Made by a program: the position numbers and the translations under genes | From: Arthrobacter zhaoxinii | GTDB taxonomy: Bacteria; Actinomycetota; Actinomycetes; Actinomycetales; Micrococcaceae | Reading direction: 5' to 3' | NCBI RefSeq assembly: GCF_025244925.1 | Contig: NZ_CP104275.1 | Location: 2,294,001-2,358,000, forward strand | DNA length: 64,000 bases | Shown: piece by piece, positions 26,025 through 34,423 of the stretch | Layout of the letters: each line of letters begins with the position of its first letter | How positions within the stretch are numbered: the first letter of the stretch is position 1 | Notes under the pieces: model-generated | Databases searched by the model: none | Seen by the model: the letters and a program-made list of their open reading frames with translations, nothing else | Told to the model about the DNA's origin: nothing

Positions 26025-26501
26025 TCAGATCCCGGTGTCCGCGGCGGCATGCAGCAGCGGCAGCATCCGTCCCTGGAAGTGCGTGTTGAGCACAATCACG
26101 GAAGAGGTCCGCAGGACGGTGTTGGTGGAGACAATGGCGTCGATGACCCGCTGCAGATCCGAATTGGACCGCGCTGCCACCCGGGCCAGCAGGTCGCTCT
26201 CCCCCGAGACGGTGTGGACCTCCTGGATTTCCGGAATGCGGGACAGCGCGGCGACCACCGCGTCGTGGCCGGTGTCCTGGCGGATGGTGAGCGAGCAGTA
26301 CGCCACGACGTCGTACCCCAGGGCCTCGGCGTCGATCCGCGGACCCCATCCGGCAATCACTCCGGTCTCCTGCATCCGGTCCAGGCGTGCCTGCACGGTG
26401 GCCCGGGCAACCGACAGCCGGCGCGAGGCCTCCAGCACCGACATCCGGGGGTTGTCGGTGAACAGGGTGACAATACGGGCGTCCAGCGCGTCGGTGGGCA
26501 T
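26025..26501 (-). CDS. Lrp/AsnC family transcriptional regulator
   Basis: A 158-residue feast/famine regulator. An N-terminal helix-turn-helix (MSVLEASRRLSVARATVQAR) is followed by a RAM ligand-binding domain with VSGESDLLARVAARSNSDLQ, the Gly-rich turn that binds amino acids. GAAAGGA precedes the ATG. The gene is divergent from an amino-acid permease and close to a 2-oxoacid dehydrogenase operon, the setting of BkdR-type regulators known from Pseudomonas. A palindrome overlapping its own -10 region shares ATTTGTACA with a site before the dehydrogenase operon. Confidence 0.94.
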   Translation of the reverse strand: MPTDALDARIVTLFTDNPRMSVLEASRRLSVARATVQARLDRMQETGVIAGWGPRIDAEALGYDVVAYCSLTIRQDTGHDAVVAALSRIPEIQEVHTVSGESDLLARVAARSNSDLQRVIDAIVSTNTVLRTSSVIVLNTHFQGRMLPLLHAAADTGI

Positions 26502-26534
26502 GGGGTCCTTTCAGGGGACTAAGCACAGGCAGTG

Positions 26535-26545
26535 TACAAATTGTA
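26535..26545. promoter_or_regulatory. Candidate Lrp box in the lrp-permease intergenic region
   Basis: TACAAATTGTA is a palindrome around a central A. On the minus strand it reads ATACAATTTGTACAC, so it covers the likely -10 (TATACA/TACAAT) of the regulator gene, 34 bases upstream of its ATG. This placement fits autorepression. ATTTGTACA recurs in the site at 28183-28205. Confidence 0.55.
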
Positions 26546-26687
26546 TAGCCAGCGGTGCAGCCGGCCGGAACCGGGCAGACACAAAACGGCCTTAAGATGG
26601 AATCCGGTATACAGTCCCGCGGCGGCTTACCTGCCAGCCGGCGGCTGTACAGCCAGCCAATCCGTTCGTTCTAAGGCCCCTCCCGCT

Positions 26688-28115
26688 ATGCCCAGTTCCG
26701 CCCGCCCGTCCAGCACTGATACTGCACTTCCGGCCGGGGAACCGTCCGGCGCGAAGAAGATGCAGCCCAGGCACCTCGTCCTGATGAGCCTGGGCAGTGC
26801 CATCGGCACCGGCCTCTTCGTAGGCTCCGGCGAAGGCATCGCGGCGGCCGGACCCGCGGTGCTGATTTCCTTCCTGATCGCCGGAACCATGGTGATCCTC
26901 ATCATGCGCATGATGGGCGAAATGGCAGCGGCCGACCCTAGCAGCGGCGCGTTTTCCGTGTATGCGGAGAAAGCCCTGGGGCGCACGGCCGGCACCACGG
27001 TGGGCTGGATGTGGTGGTTCCAGATAGTCATCGTCATTGCCGCCGAAGCCACGGCGGCCGCGGCCATCGTGGCCTCCCTGGTTCCCGGCGTCGAGCAGTG
27101 GGTGCTGGCGCTGGCGTTCATCATCGTGTTCACCGGGGTCAACCTGGCCGGAGCTGCCAGCCTGGGCGAATTCGAGTACTGGTTCGCCATCCTGAAGGTC
27201 GCGGCCATCATCATCTTCCTGGGCGTCGGCGTCGCCTTCGTGGCCGGCCTGCTTCCCGGCGTCGAGTCCCCCGGCACCTCCAACCTCTTCCATAACGGCG
27301 GCTTTATGCCCAACGGACTGACCGGCGTGGCCTCCGGACTGCTGCTGGTGGTGTTCGCCTTCGGCGGCACCGAGATCATCACCATCGCCGCCGCGGACAC
27401 CGAGGAGCCGTCCAAGAACATTGCCGGGGCCATCAACTCGGTGATCTGGCGGATCCTCGTCTTCTACATCGGTTCGGTCCTGGTGATGGTCACCGTCCTG
27501 CCCTGGGACAGCGAAGCACTCAGCACCGGGCCGTTCGTGGCCGTCCTGCACGCAGCGCAGGTGCCCGGCGCGGACACCGTCATGGCGGTGGTCATTGTCA
27601 TCGCCCTGCTGTCCGCCATGAACGCCAACCTGTACGGCGCGTCCCGGATGATCTACTCCCTGGCTGAGCGCGGCCGGGCACCGGGGGCCCTGGGCCGGCT
27701 GGGCTCCGGCGGAGTGCCGCGGCGGGCGGTGCTGGCCTCCGTGGTGTTCGGCTTCATTGCCGTGGTGCTGAACTACCTCTACCCCGACACCGTGCTGATG
27801 ATCCTGCTCAACACGGTCGGCTCCACCTGCCTGGTGGTCTGGGGCATCTCCATCGTTTCCCAGATCATCCTGCGGCGGCGCGCGGAGGCCGCCGGCGTCG
27901 AACTCACGTTCAAGATGTGGGCCTTCCCCTGGCTCTCCTACTTCGCGCTGGCGCTGCTGGCGGGCATCGTGGTCCTCGGGTTCTTCGACCCCGACGTCCG
28001 CGTCCAGCTGCTGGCGACGGCGGCCCTCAGCACCGTACTGGTGCTGCTGGCCTGGTCCTTCGAGCGGCGCACCGCCGCCAAGGGGCGTGCAGCGTCCGGC
28101 ACACCGGCCGAATAG
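26688..28115 (+). CDS. Amino acid permease (APC superfamily)
   Basis: A 475-residue transporter with about 12 hydrophobic segments. The first helix begins LVLMSLGSAIGTGLFVGSGE, the APC motif that lines the substrate path, followed by VYAEKALGRTAGTTVGWMWW and FAFGGTEIITIAAADTEEPS. The N-terminal 30 or so residues are polar and cytoplasmic. It most resembles the GABA/aromatic/branched amino-acid branch, but the substrate is not certain. AAGG precedes the ATG at 26688. It is divergent from the Lrp gene and upstream of the dehydrogenase operon, so it may import the amino acids whose oxoacids that complex uses. Confidence 0.93.
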   Translation: MPSSARPSSTDTALPAGEPSGAKKMQPRHLVLMSLGSAIGTGLFVGSGEGIAAAGPAVLISFLIAGTMVILIMRMMGEMAAADPSSGAFSVYAEKALGRTAGTTVGWMWWFQIVIVIAAEATAAAAIVASLVPGVEQWVLALAFIIVFTGVNLAGAASLGEFEYWFAILKVAAIIIFLGVGVAFVAGLLPGVESPGTSNLFHNGGFMPNGLTGVASGLLLVVFAFGGTEIITIAAADTEEPSKNIAGAINSVIWRILVFYIGSVLVMVTVLPWDSEALSTGPFVAVLHAAQVPGADTVMAVVIVIALLSAMNANLYGASRMIYSLAERGRAPGALGRLGSGGVPRRAVLASVVFGFIAVVLNYLYPDTVLMILLNTVGSTCLVVWGISIVSQIILRRRAEAAGVELTFKMWAFPWLSYFALALLAGIVVLGFFDPDVRVQLLATAALSTVLVLLAWSFERRTAAKGRAASGTPAE

Positions 28116-28182
28116 GCGCACCGGGTCCCGGCCGGGCCCTTCCCCGGATGCGCAAACTGCGTAGCAGAGAGGGCGGCTGACC

Positions 28183-28205
28183 GACACATTTGTACAGAAT
28201 GTGTC
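28183..28205. promoter_or_regulatory. Inverted repeat upstream of the oxoacid dehydrogenase promoter
   Basis: GACACATT and AATGTGTC form a perfect 8-base inverted repeat around TGTACAG. Its centre lies about 64 bases upstream of the predicted transcription start of the downstream operon, a usual activator position. It contains ATTTGTACA, also found in the Lrp-gene promoter. Confidence 0.6.
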
Positions 28206-28221
28206 ATGTTCTGCACGCTGT

Positions 28222-28250
28222 TTGCCCACTGTGGCGTGAAGCACTAAATT
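28222..28250 (+). promoter_or_regulatory. Promoter of the oxoacid dehydrogenase operon
   Basis: TTGCCC (28222-28227), a 17-base spacer and TAAATT (28245-28250) form a promoter. The -10 ends 7 bases before the ATG at 28258, so the mRNA is expected to be leaderless, consistent with the lack of a ribosome site. Confidence 0.65.
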
Positions 28251-28257
28251 GCGGACT

Positions 28258-29277
28258 ATGGACAATAATCTGCAACCAGCGGCCCTGCCGGCGGAGGAAC
28301 TCCGGGAGCTGTACCGTCTGGTCACCGCCGTCCGGCAGCTGGACCTCGCCGCGATCGCCTGGCAGCGCCAGGGCATCATCCCCGGTTACGCCCCGGAACT
28401 GGGCCAGGAGGCCGCCCAGGTGGGCAGCGCCTTCGCCATGGATCCCGAGCACGACTTCGTTTTCCCCACCTACCGGGAAATGGGCGTGGCGCTGACCATG
28501 GGCGTGGACATGACCGCCTACATGTCCACCCACAAGGCCAGCTGGCACGGCGGCCTCTACAACCCGGTGCAGACCCGGCTCGCACCCATCCAGGCAGTGG
28601 TCGGCGGGTCCGTGCTGCACGCCGTGGGCTGGGCGCACGGACAGACCCTCGCCGGGAACCCCGGCGTGGCCCTGACCTACTTCGGCGACGGCGCCAGCTC
28701 CCAGGGCGACGTCCATGAGGCCATGAACTTCGTCGGAGTCCTCAAGGCGCCGGTCATCTTCTTCGTCCAGAACAACGGCTGGGCCATCTCGCTGCCCACC
28801 GAGGCGCAGGTGGCCGGCGGAACCGTCGCCGCCCGTGCAGCCGGGTACGGCATCAAGGCCATCACGGTCGACGGCAACGACGCCGCCGCCGTCGTCCAGG
28901 CCACCCGTGAAGCCGCCGCGCACGCCCGGTCCGGACACGGGCCGGTGCTGATCGAGGCCATGACCTACCGCCGCGGCCCGCACTCCACCAGCGACGATCC
29001 CGGCAGGTACCGCAGCTTGGCGGAGGAACGGCGGGACGAGGGCGCAGACCCCGTCCGGCTGCTGGCGGACCGGCTGCTCGCCGACGGGATAGCCGACGCC
29101 GCGTTCCTGGACTCCGCGCTGCAGGACGCCAACGCCAACGCAGACCGCATCCGCGAGGGGGTTATGGCACTCGGCCCGCGCCCCGGATCCGAAATGTTCG
29201 ACTTCGTTTTTGCCGAGCCCACCGACGCACTTCAAGCCCAGGCACGCGCCTGGCGGGAGGAATCCGAACATGTCTGA
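28258..29277 (+). CDS. 2-oxoacid dehydrogenase E1 component, alpha subunit
   Basis: The thiamine-diphosphate-binding half of a branched-chain 2-oxoacid, pyruvate or acetoin dehydrogenase E1, 339 residues. The ThDP motif is FGDGASSQGDVHEAMNFVGV followed by FFVQNN. The loop YRRGPHSTSDDPGRYR near residue 240, with the HSTSDD signature, matches branched-chain E1 alpha proteins best. The ATG has no Shine-Dalgarno sequence but sits 7 bases after a -10 box. Its end overlaps the E1 beta start by 8 bases. Confidence 0.93.
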   Translation: MDNNLQPAALPAEELRELYRLVTAVRQLDLAAIAWQRQGIIPGYAPELGQEAAQVGSAFAMDPEHDFVFPTYREMGVALTMGVDMTAYMSTHKASWHGGLYNPVQTRLAPIQAVVGGSVLHAVGWAHGQTLAGNPGVALTYFGDGASSQGDVHEAMNFVGVLKAPVIFFVQNNGWAISLPTEAQVAGGTVAARAAGYGIKAITVDGNDAAAVVQATREAAAHARSGHGPVLIEAMTYRRGPHSTSDDPGRYRSLAEERRDEGADPVRLLADRLLADGIADAAFLDSALQDANANADRIREGVMALGPRPGSEMFDFVFAEPTDALQAQARAWREESEHV

Positions 29278-30376
29278 GCAGCTCAGCGACGCCGTGGCGT
29301 CCTCCGACCTGGAAGCGGCTGCCCGGAACACCGGCGAAGCCGCCGCGCAGGAACAGTCCGCGGCGGTTTTGTCCCCGGAGGCGGGCGAAGGCCGGGTGGA
29401 AAACCTCTCGATGCAGGGTGCCCTGAACCGTGCCTTGGCCGAAACCCTGGCGGAGGATCCCCGGGCGGTGGTCCTGGGCGAGGACGTGGGGCGGCTCGGC
29501 GGCGTCTTCCGCATCACGGACGGCCTGCAGCAGCGCTTCGGCGCCGACCGCGTCTTCGATACCCCGCTGGCGGAATCCGGCATCCTCGGCATGTCCGTGG
29601 GGCTGGCCATGGCCGGGTTCCGTCCGATCCCCGAGGTGCAGTTTGACGGCTTCGCCTACCCCGCCGTGAACCAGATTGTCACCCAGCTGGCCCGGATGAA
29701 CTACCGCAGCCGCGGCACCATGCCCATGCCGGTCACCCTGCGCGTACCGAGCTTCGGCGGCATCCGCGCCCCCGAGCACCACGGGGAGTCGCTGGAGGCG
29801 CTGTTCGCGCACGTGCCGGGCCTGAAAGTGGTTTCCCCGTCCAGCCCGCACGAGGCCTACCACCTGCTGAAACACGCCGTGGCCGTTCCGGATCCGGTGA
29901 TTTTCATGGAACCGAAGTCCCGCTACTGGCAGAAGGGCGATGTGTTCCTGGACGACGCCGGCCCCCTGCAGGGCGCCAAGGTGGTCCGTCCGGGCAGGCA
30001 CGTCACGCTGGTGGCGTGGGGTGCCATGGTGGCCCGCTGCCTGCAGGTGGCCGAGCTGGCCGCTGAGGACGGCATCGAGGTGGAGGTCCTGGACCTGCGC
30101 TGGCTCAAGCCGATCGACGCCGAGGGCCTGGCCGCTTCCGTGGCCCGGACCCGGCGCGCCGTCGTCGTCCATGAAGCACCGCTGACCTCCGGCCTCGGCG
30201 CCGAAGTGGCCGCCCTGATCACGGAGCGCTGCTTCGATACCCTGCGCGCTCCGGTTGGGCGGGTCACGGGATTCGACGTACCGTATCCCTCAGGCGACCT
30301 TGAAGATGAATACATCCCGAACATCGACCGCATCCTGTTCGGGATCCAGCGAGTATTGGAGTACCGGCGTGGCTGA
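29270..30376 (+). CDS. 2-oxoacid dehydrogenase E1 component, beta subunit
   Basis: The second half of the alpha2-beta2 E1 enzyme, 368 residues. The core starts near residue 43 (ENLSMQGALNRALAETLAED) after an acidic and Ala-rich extension. Family segments include VLGEDVGRLGGVFRITDGL, TPLAESGILGMSVGLAMAG, GGIRAPEHHGESLEALFAH and VTGFDVPYPSGDLEDEYIPN. The start overlaps the alpha gene and the end overlaps the lipoyl gene by 8 bases, so all are translationally coupled. Confidence 0.94.
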   Translation: MSEQLSDAVASSDLEAAARNTGEAAAQEQSAAVLSPEAGEGRVENLSMQGALNRALAETLAEDPRAVVLGEDVGRLGGVFRITDGLQQRFGADRVFDTPLAESGILGMSVGLAMAGFRPIPEVQFDGFAYPAVNQIVTQLARMNYRSRGTMPMPVTLRVPSFGGIRAPEHHGESLEALFAHVPGLKVVSPSSPHEAYHLLKHAVAVPDPVIFMEPKSRYWQKGDVFLDDAGPLQGAKVVRPGRHVTLVAWGAMVARCLQVAELAAEDGIEVEVLDLRWLKPIDAEGLAASVARTRRAVVVHEAPLTSGLGAEVAALITERCFDTLRAPVGRVTGFDVPYPSGDLEDEYIPNIDRILFGIQRVLEYRRG

Positions 30377-30698
30377 AATCCCCTTCCCCCTTCCCGACCT
30401 CGGCGAAGGCCTGATCGAAGCCACCGTGCTGGAGTGGCTGGTGTCCGTGGGCGACCAGGTGGAACGCAACCAGCCGCTGGTCGAGGTGGAAACCACCAAA
30501 TCAGCGGTGGAGCTGCCCTCCCCGCAGGCCGGACGCGTGGCCCGCACCTACGGCGAGCCGGGTGAAACCATCAACGTGGGCGAACCGCTCATCGTCTTCG
30601 AGGTTCCGGACAACACCGCCGGCATCGTGGGCACCGTGCCGCAGGAGGCTCCGGCACGCCGCCGTGTCCGTCTGACCGCTGCACTGGACGAGGACTAA
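30369..30698 (+). CDS. Stand-alone lipoyl-domain protein (E2 without catalytic domain)
   Basis: This 109-residue protein is a single lipoyl domain. It begins at GTG, VAEIPFPLPDLGEGLIEATV, with the lipoylated lysine at position 44 in VETTKSAVELPSPQAG, and closes with the usual VGEPLIVFEV. After it comes only a short basic stretch (ARRRVRLTAALDED). A normal E2 continues into an E1/E3-binding domain and an acyltransferase domain ending in HxxxDG; neither is present here or in the next gene. It can accept an acyl group from E1, but the transfer to CoA must be done by another protein or replaced by hydrolysis. Confidence 0.9.
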   Translation: MAEIPFPLPDLGEGLIEATVLEWLVSVGDQVERNQPLVEVETTKSAVELPSPQAGRVARTYGEPGETINVGEPLIVFEVPDNTAGIVGTVPQEAPARRRVRLTAALDED

Positions 30699-30701
30699 AC
30701 A

Positions 30702-31520
30702 GTGGCCGACTACGGCTCCCTGGTGGAGGGCACCGATCCGCGCCTGCAGGTCGAGGTGACCGATCCCGACGGCGGAACGGGCGCCGCCGCGGGCGCCGGA
30801 GCGCTGCGCCCGGTGCTGCTGCTGCACGGCTTTGCCTCCAGCTCGCAGCTGAACTGGCACGATTCAGGCTGGATCACGGCGCTGACCGCCGCCGGCCGCC
30901 GGGTCATCGCCGTGGACCTGCCCGGCCACGGCGGCAGCGCCGCCCCGGCGGACCGCGACTCCTACCGCCCCAGCCGCATCCGCGCGGACCTGCTGCAGGT
31001 CCTCCAGGACGCCGGCGTCGTCCCGCTTGCCGACGGCGACCCGGCCAGTGGCCTGGACATTGTGGGGTATTCCCTCGGTTCCCGCCTCGCCTGGGAATTC
31101 GGCGCGACCCAGCCCGAGCTCGTGCACCGCATGGTGCTGGGAGGGCCCGGAAGCGGGGACCCGCTGGCGGAGTTCGACCTCGACGCCGCCCGGCAGGCAG
31201 CTGCGGGCGGGGCACCCGTGGAGGACCCGCGCACCGCCGAACTGCTGCGGATGGCACAGCTGGTCCCCGGAAATGACCTGGCCGCCCTGTTCCGGATGAT
31301 CGAAGCCATCAAGGAGGAGCCCTTCTCCCCCGCGGCTGCGGTTCCGGCCATGCCGCTGCTCCTGGTGGCCGGAGACCGGGACGACCTGGCGGTGACGGCA
31401 CCGGACCTGGCGGCCCTGAGCGGGCAGGCCGAGCTCCTCTCGCTGCCGGCCCGCACCCACACCAACGCCGTGACGTCGCGGGCGTTCAAGACCGCTGCCG
31501 TGGAATTCCTGGGCCGGTAG
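30702..31520 (+). CDS. Alpha/beta hydrolase in the oxoacid dehydrogenase operon
   Basis: A 272-residue alpha/beta hydrolase. The oxyanion region LLLHGFASSS, the nucleophile Ser124 in VGYSLGS, an acid in LVAGDRDDL and a C-terminal His253 in ARTHTNAV give a complete triad. The GTG start lies 3 bases after the lipoyl gene stop. In acetoin dehydrogenases (AcoC) a lipoyl domain and an alpha/beta hydrolase domain form one protein; here they appear as neighbouring genes. It may act on the lipoyl-bound acyl group or a thioester product. A Shine-Dalgarno sequence is weak. Confidence 0.88.
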   Translation: MADYGSLVEGTDPRLQVEVTDPDGGTGAAAGAGALRPVLLLHGFASSSQLNWHDSGWITALTAAGRRVIAVDLPGHGGSAAPADRDSYRPSRIRADLLQVLQDAGVVPLADGDPASGLDIVGYSLGSRLAWEFGATQPELVHRMVLGGPGSGDPLAEFDLDAARQAAAGGAPVEDPRTAELLRMAQLVPGNDLAALFRMIEAIKEEPFSPAAAVPAMPLLLVAGDRDDLAVTAPDLAALSGQAELLSLPARTHTNAVTSRAFKTAAVEFLGR

Positions 31521-31680
31521 CCCGCCCTGCACGGGTTACAGCTTCATCACAGAGCCGGACTGTCCCGCCGACATGCATCTGCGCGGGCTACGATGGAAGG
31601 GTCGGCGGGCTAGCCTCAGCATAATCAGCCTGCTGATTTATTTCGGCTTGACATCATTTATCCCCCGAGGGAGGACACCC

Positions 31681-32640
31681 GTGGATGTACTCCTGGGCCA
31701 CCGCTACCGCACCACCGAACTCATCGGCTCGGGCGGTACTGCCGCGGTCTACCGGGCGGTGGATGAGAACCTTGGCCGGGAAGTAGCCGTCAAGCTTTTC
31801 AGCGTGGGGGTCAGCGAGGACGACGAAGACCGCCGCCAGCAGACGGAGATGCAACTGCTGGCTACGCTGAACCATCCCGGACTGGTCACCCTGCTGGATG
31901 CCGGTGTCACTGTGGACGACGAGGGACGCAGCTCCAGCTTCCTGGTGATGGAACTCGTGGACGGACCCGACCTGCGCGGGACGCTCAAGGAAGGTCCGCT
32001 CTCCTCCTCGGCAACGGCAGCACTGGGTGCCGACCTGGCGGACGCCCTGAACTACATCCACAGCAACGGGGTCATCCACCGCGATGTGAAACCCGCGAAC
32101 ATCCTGCTGTTCCCGCAGGAGGATATGGATACCCGTCTGTATCCGCGGCTCACGGACTTCGGGATTGCCCGGATGATGGAAGCCACCATGGCGACCGCCC
32201 ACGGTGCCACCATCGGGACCGCGAATTACCTGAGCCCGGAACAGGCCCAGGGCTCCGCCGTGGATCCGCGCACCGATGTCTACTCTCTCGGCCTGGTGCT
32301 CCTGGAGTGCCTCACCGGGGAAAAGGCGTTCCCCGGACCGATCGTGGAATCGGCCGTGGCACGGCTGCTCCGCGACCCCGAGATTCCGGAGTGGGTCGGT
32401 GCCGACTGGACCGCCGTCCTGCGCGCCATGACCTCCCGCCTGGTGGACGCCCGCCCGGAGGCCCACGAAGTAGCGGTGGCGCTGCGCTCCCTGGCTTCCG
32501 AAGCGATGGTGCTGGACGGACCCGGCACCGCGCCGTCGTCGGACGCGTTTACGGCCAATGACCCCGTCACCGGCGAAGGCGTCACCACCGGCAACATCTA
32601 CATTCCGGCGCCGCCGCAGCACGCGCCCAGCCTCGGCTAA
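31681..32640 (+). CDS. Serine/threonine protein kinase
   Basis: A Hanks-type kinase, 319 residues. The Gly-rich loop IGSGGTAAVY (16-24), Lys38 in VAVKLF, the catalytic loop HRDVKPANIL (Asp135), DFG at 159-161 and the activation segment GTANYLSPEQAQG are all intact, so it should be active. No membrane segment or PASTA sensor follows; the last 50 or so residues are a flexible Ser/Pro-rich tail. GGGAGGA precedes the GTG. It is therefore a soluble kinase; its substrates are unknown. A strong terminator ends the unit. Confidence 0.95.
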   Translation: MDVLLGHRYRTTELIGSGGTAAVYRAVDENLGREVAVKLFSVGVSEDDEDRRQQTEMQLLATLNHPGLVTLLDAGVTVDDEGRSSSFLVMELVDGPDLRGTLKEGPLSSSATAALGADLADALNYIHSNGVIHRDVKPANILLFPQEDMDTRLYPRLTDFGIARMMEATMATAHGATIGTANYLSPEQAQGSAVDPRTDVYSLGLVLLECLTGEKAFPGPIVESAVARLLRDPEIPEWVGADWTAVLRAMTSRLVDARPEAHEVAVALRSLASEAMVLDGPGTAPSSDAFTANDPVTGEGVTTGNIYIPAPPQHAPSLG

Positions 32641-32648
32641 GCAGGCAT

Positions 32649-32700
32649 GGCTTAACCAAAAAGGATCGGTCCCGCGGGACCGACCCTTTTTGGTTAAGCC
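32649..32700. terminator. Bidirectional terminator after the kinase
   Basis: GGCTTAACCAAAAAGG and TCGGTCCC form a stem with their complements over 52 bases with one mismatch and a 2-base loop. A and T runs on opposite sides allow termination of both the kinase and the converging small gene. Confidence 0.85.
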
Positions 32701-32708
32701 AGGGAAGG

Positions 32709-32879
32709 CTACTTGCCGTCGTCGGCCGCTTCATCCTCTTCGGGTTCAAAGTTCGAGGCTTCTTCGGTGCTCGCGGCAGCGATACCGTCCTCGCTCTGGG
32801 GGATGGTGCCTTCGGGGCCGCCCTGCGAACCCGTCTTCGACTGGTCCCCCTGGCCGGCTTCCTTTTCGGTATTTCCCAT
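32709..32879 (-). CDS. Small acidic, probably disordered protein
   Basis: A 56-residue frame begins MGNTEKEAGQGDQSKTG and ends FEPEEDEAADDGK. A very strong ribosome site, AAAGGAGAT, lies 7 bases before the ATG, which supports real translation. The composition is Glu/Asp/Gly/Ser-rich with no hydrophobic core, so it is probably disordered. No family is recognised. It lies between the kinase and the MFS transporter. Confidence 0.7.
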   Translation of the reverse strand: MGNTEKEAGQGDQSKTGSQGGPEGTIPQSEDGIAAASTEEASNFEPEEDEAADDGK

Positions 32880-32974
32880 GGTGTATCTCCTTTGTCATGC
32901 TCTGGCCTGCTTATTCGATACTAGGCCAACCGTGGCCCAGCCAACACCTGCCAGCCGTTCCGGCGGCCGTCGGT

Positions 32975-34339
32975 TCAGGCGGCCGTCCGCTTCCGGGCGG
33001 CGCGGACGGCGAACAGGCTCAGCAGCAGCAGTGCTGCCGCCGAGGCGGTCGGAACAATGAAGGCGTGGCTGTGGCCGTAGGAGTCCGCCAGCCGGCCGGC
33101 GACGGAGGAACCCAGCGCCGTGCCGGTGACGACGCCGCTGGCCAGCATGGTCATCACGGTACCCATCAGTTCGCGCGGGGCCACAATGGCGCCGATGCCG
33201 AAAATGCTGACCATGGTCGGCCCCACGGGGAGACCCAGGATCATCAGCACCACAACCATGGTGCCGATGCTGGAGGGCAGGAACAGGAGCAGGGTAAATG
33301 CCAGCATCGCTGCGGCGCACAGGACCCAGCGGCCGGCGGTGCCGAAACGCTCGGGCCAGAAGGCAACGGACAGGGCGGCAACGGCGGAACTCAAAGCCAT
33401 GGCCGCGTAGATCAGGCCAGCGGACGTGGCCATGTCGAAGCTGCCGGCAAACGCCGTGAGGCTGGTCTGGGTGGATCCGAAGAACGAGCCCATGGCCACC
33501 ATGCCGAGCACCGGAACCATGATCAGCAGCCACTGCGGACGTACCTGCGGGGCCGGTGCTTCCGGTACCGGAGCGCCCTGCACTGCTCCCTTGCGGGAGA
33601 TCTTCGGGCGGCGTGAGGTGGGGACAACGTGTTCCACGGTGTGGTGGACGGCGAAGGCGGTCACCATGCTCGCGGTCAGCACTGCCGCCAGCGCAAGCGG
33701 CAGCCAAGGGGCGACGGCGGCGGCAAGCAGGCCCACGAGGGCCGGGCCGAGCACGAAGGTCAGTTCGTCCGCGGTGCCTTCGTAGGCCAGGGCGGTGTCC
33801 ATCTCGCGGCCCTGCGGGCGGCGGGAGGTCATGGCCATCCAGCGGACTCGTGCCATGGGGCCGACCTGCGGGCAGGAAGCGCCCATGAACAGTGCGGCCG
33901 CAAGCATCCAGAACGGTGCGTCGGACGGGTCCAGGAGCGCCGCGGACAGGAGGAACAGGCCGATGGCGACGGGATTTCCGACGGCGGTGCCCAGGAGAAC
34001 CGGACGCTGTCCGATCCGGTCCGCCAGGTACCCGAGCAGCGGGGCACCGATCGCGGACCCGATGCCGACGCCGCCGGCGGCGAAGCCGCCCAGCGCGTAG
34101 GACCCGGAAACCTCGGTAATGAGGGTGAGCGCCCCGACCGTGAGCATGGCCAGGGGCAGCCGTGCGAGGAAGGCAATGGGGAAGAAGGATTTGCCGGCCA
34201 GCGCGAAGATCGCCTGGTAGCGGCCACCGGGGCCCGGACTTTTTGCCGGGTCGGCAGGGATGTGATCAAGGCTTGGCGCCTGAGTGGGGGTGGAGGTGTC
34301 TTGGGTCATGGTGCGGTATCCAGGTACGTCGAACCGCAC
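32975..34339 (-). CDS. MFS transporter
   Basis: A major facilitator of 454 residues with about 12 hydrophobic segments. The loop LLGYLADRIGQRPVLLGTA between helices 2 and 3 is the MFS signature. A polar central loop (HVVPTSRRPKISRKGAVQG) separates the two halves. I use the GTG at 34339 because GGAGGGGGGA lies at good spacing; an ATG ten codons later (MTQDTSTPTQ) is the alternative. The substrate is unknown; it is of the drug/metabolite export type. Confidence 0.9.
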   Translation of the reverse strand: MRFDVPGYRTMTQDTSTPTQAPSLDHIPADPAKSPGPGGRYQAIFALAGKSFFPIAFLARLPLAMLTVGALTLITEVSGSYALGGFAAGGVGIGSAIGAPLLGYLADRIGQRPVLLGTAVGNPVAIGLFLLSAALLDPSDAPFWMLAAALFMGASCPQVGPMARVRWMAMTSRRPQGREMDTALAYEGTADELTFVLGPALVGLLAAAVAPWLPLALAAVLTASMVTAFAVHHTVEHVVPTSRRPKISRKGAVQGAPVPEAPAPQVRPQWLLIMVPVLGMVAMGSFFGSTQTSLTAFAGSFDMATSAGLIYAAMALSSAVAALSVAFWPERFGTAGRWVLCAAAMLAFTLLLFLPSSIGTMVVVLMILGLPVGPTMVSIFGIGAIVAPRELMGTVMTMLASGVVTGTALGSSVAGRLADSYGHSHAFIVPTASAAALLLLSLFAVRAARKRTAA

Positions 34340-34423
34340 ACCGTCCCCCCTCCCGGTGTGCCCAACCCTTGTTCGGAGTCGATTTTACCCACGCCGGGCC
34401 GGTGAACCTAACTGGTCAAGACA

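Noticed and set aside
26592..28379. Open frame antisense to the permease
   Set aside because: Composition is non-protein-like and the permease frame has clear helices and APC motifs.
30369..31520. Lipoyl gene as a frameshifted remnant of a full E2
   Set aside because: No acyltransferase sequence (HxxxDG, DFG-type) is seen in any frame downstream; the next gene is a complete alpha/beta hydrolase with its own start.
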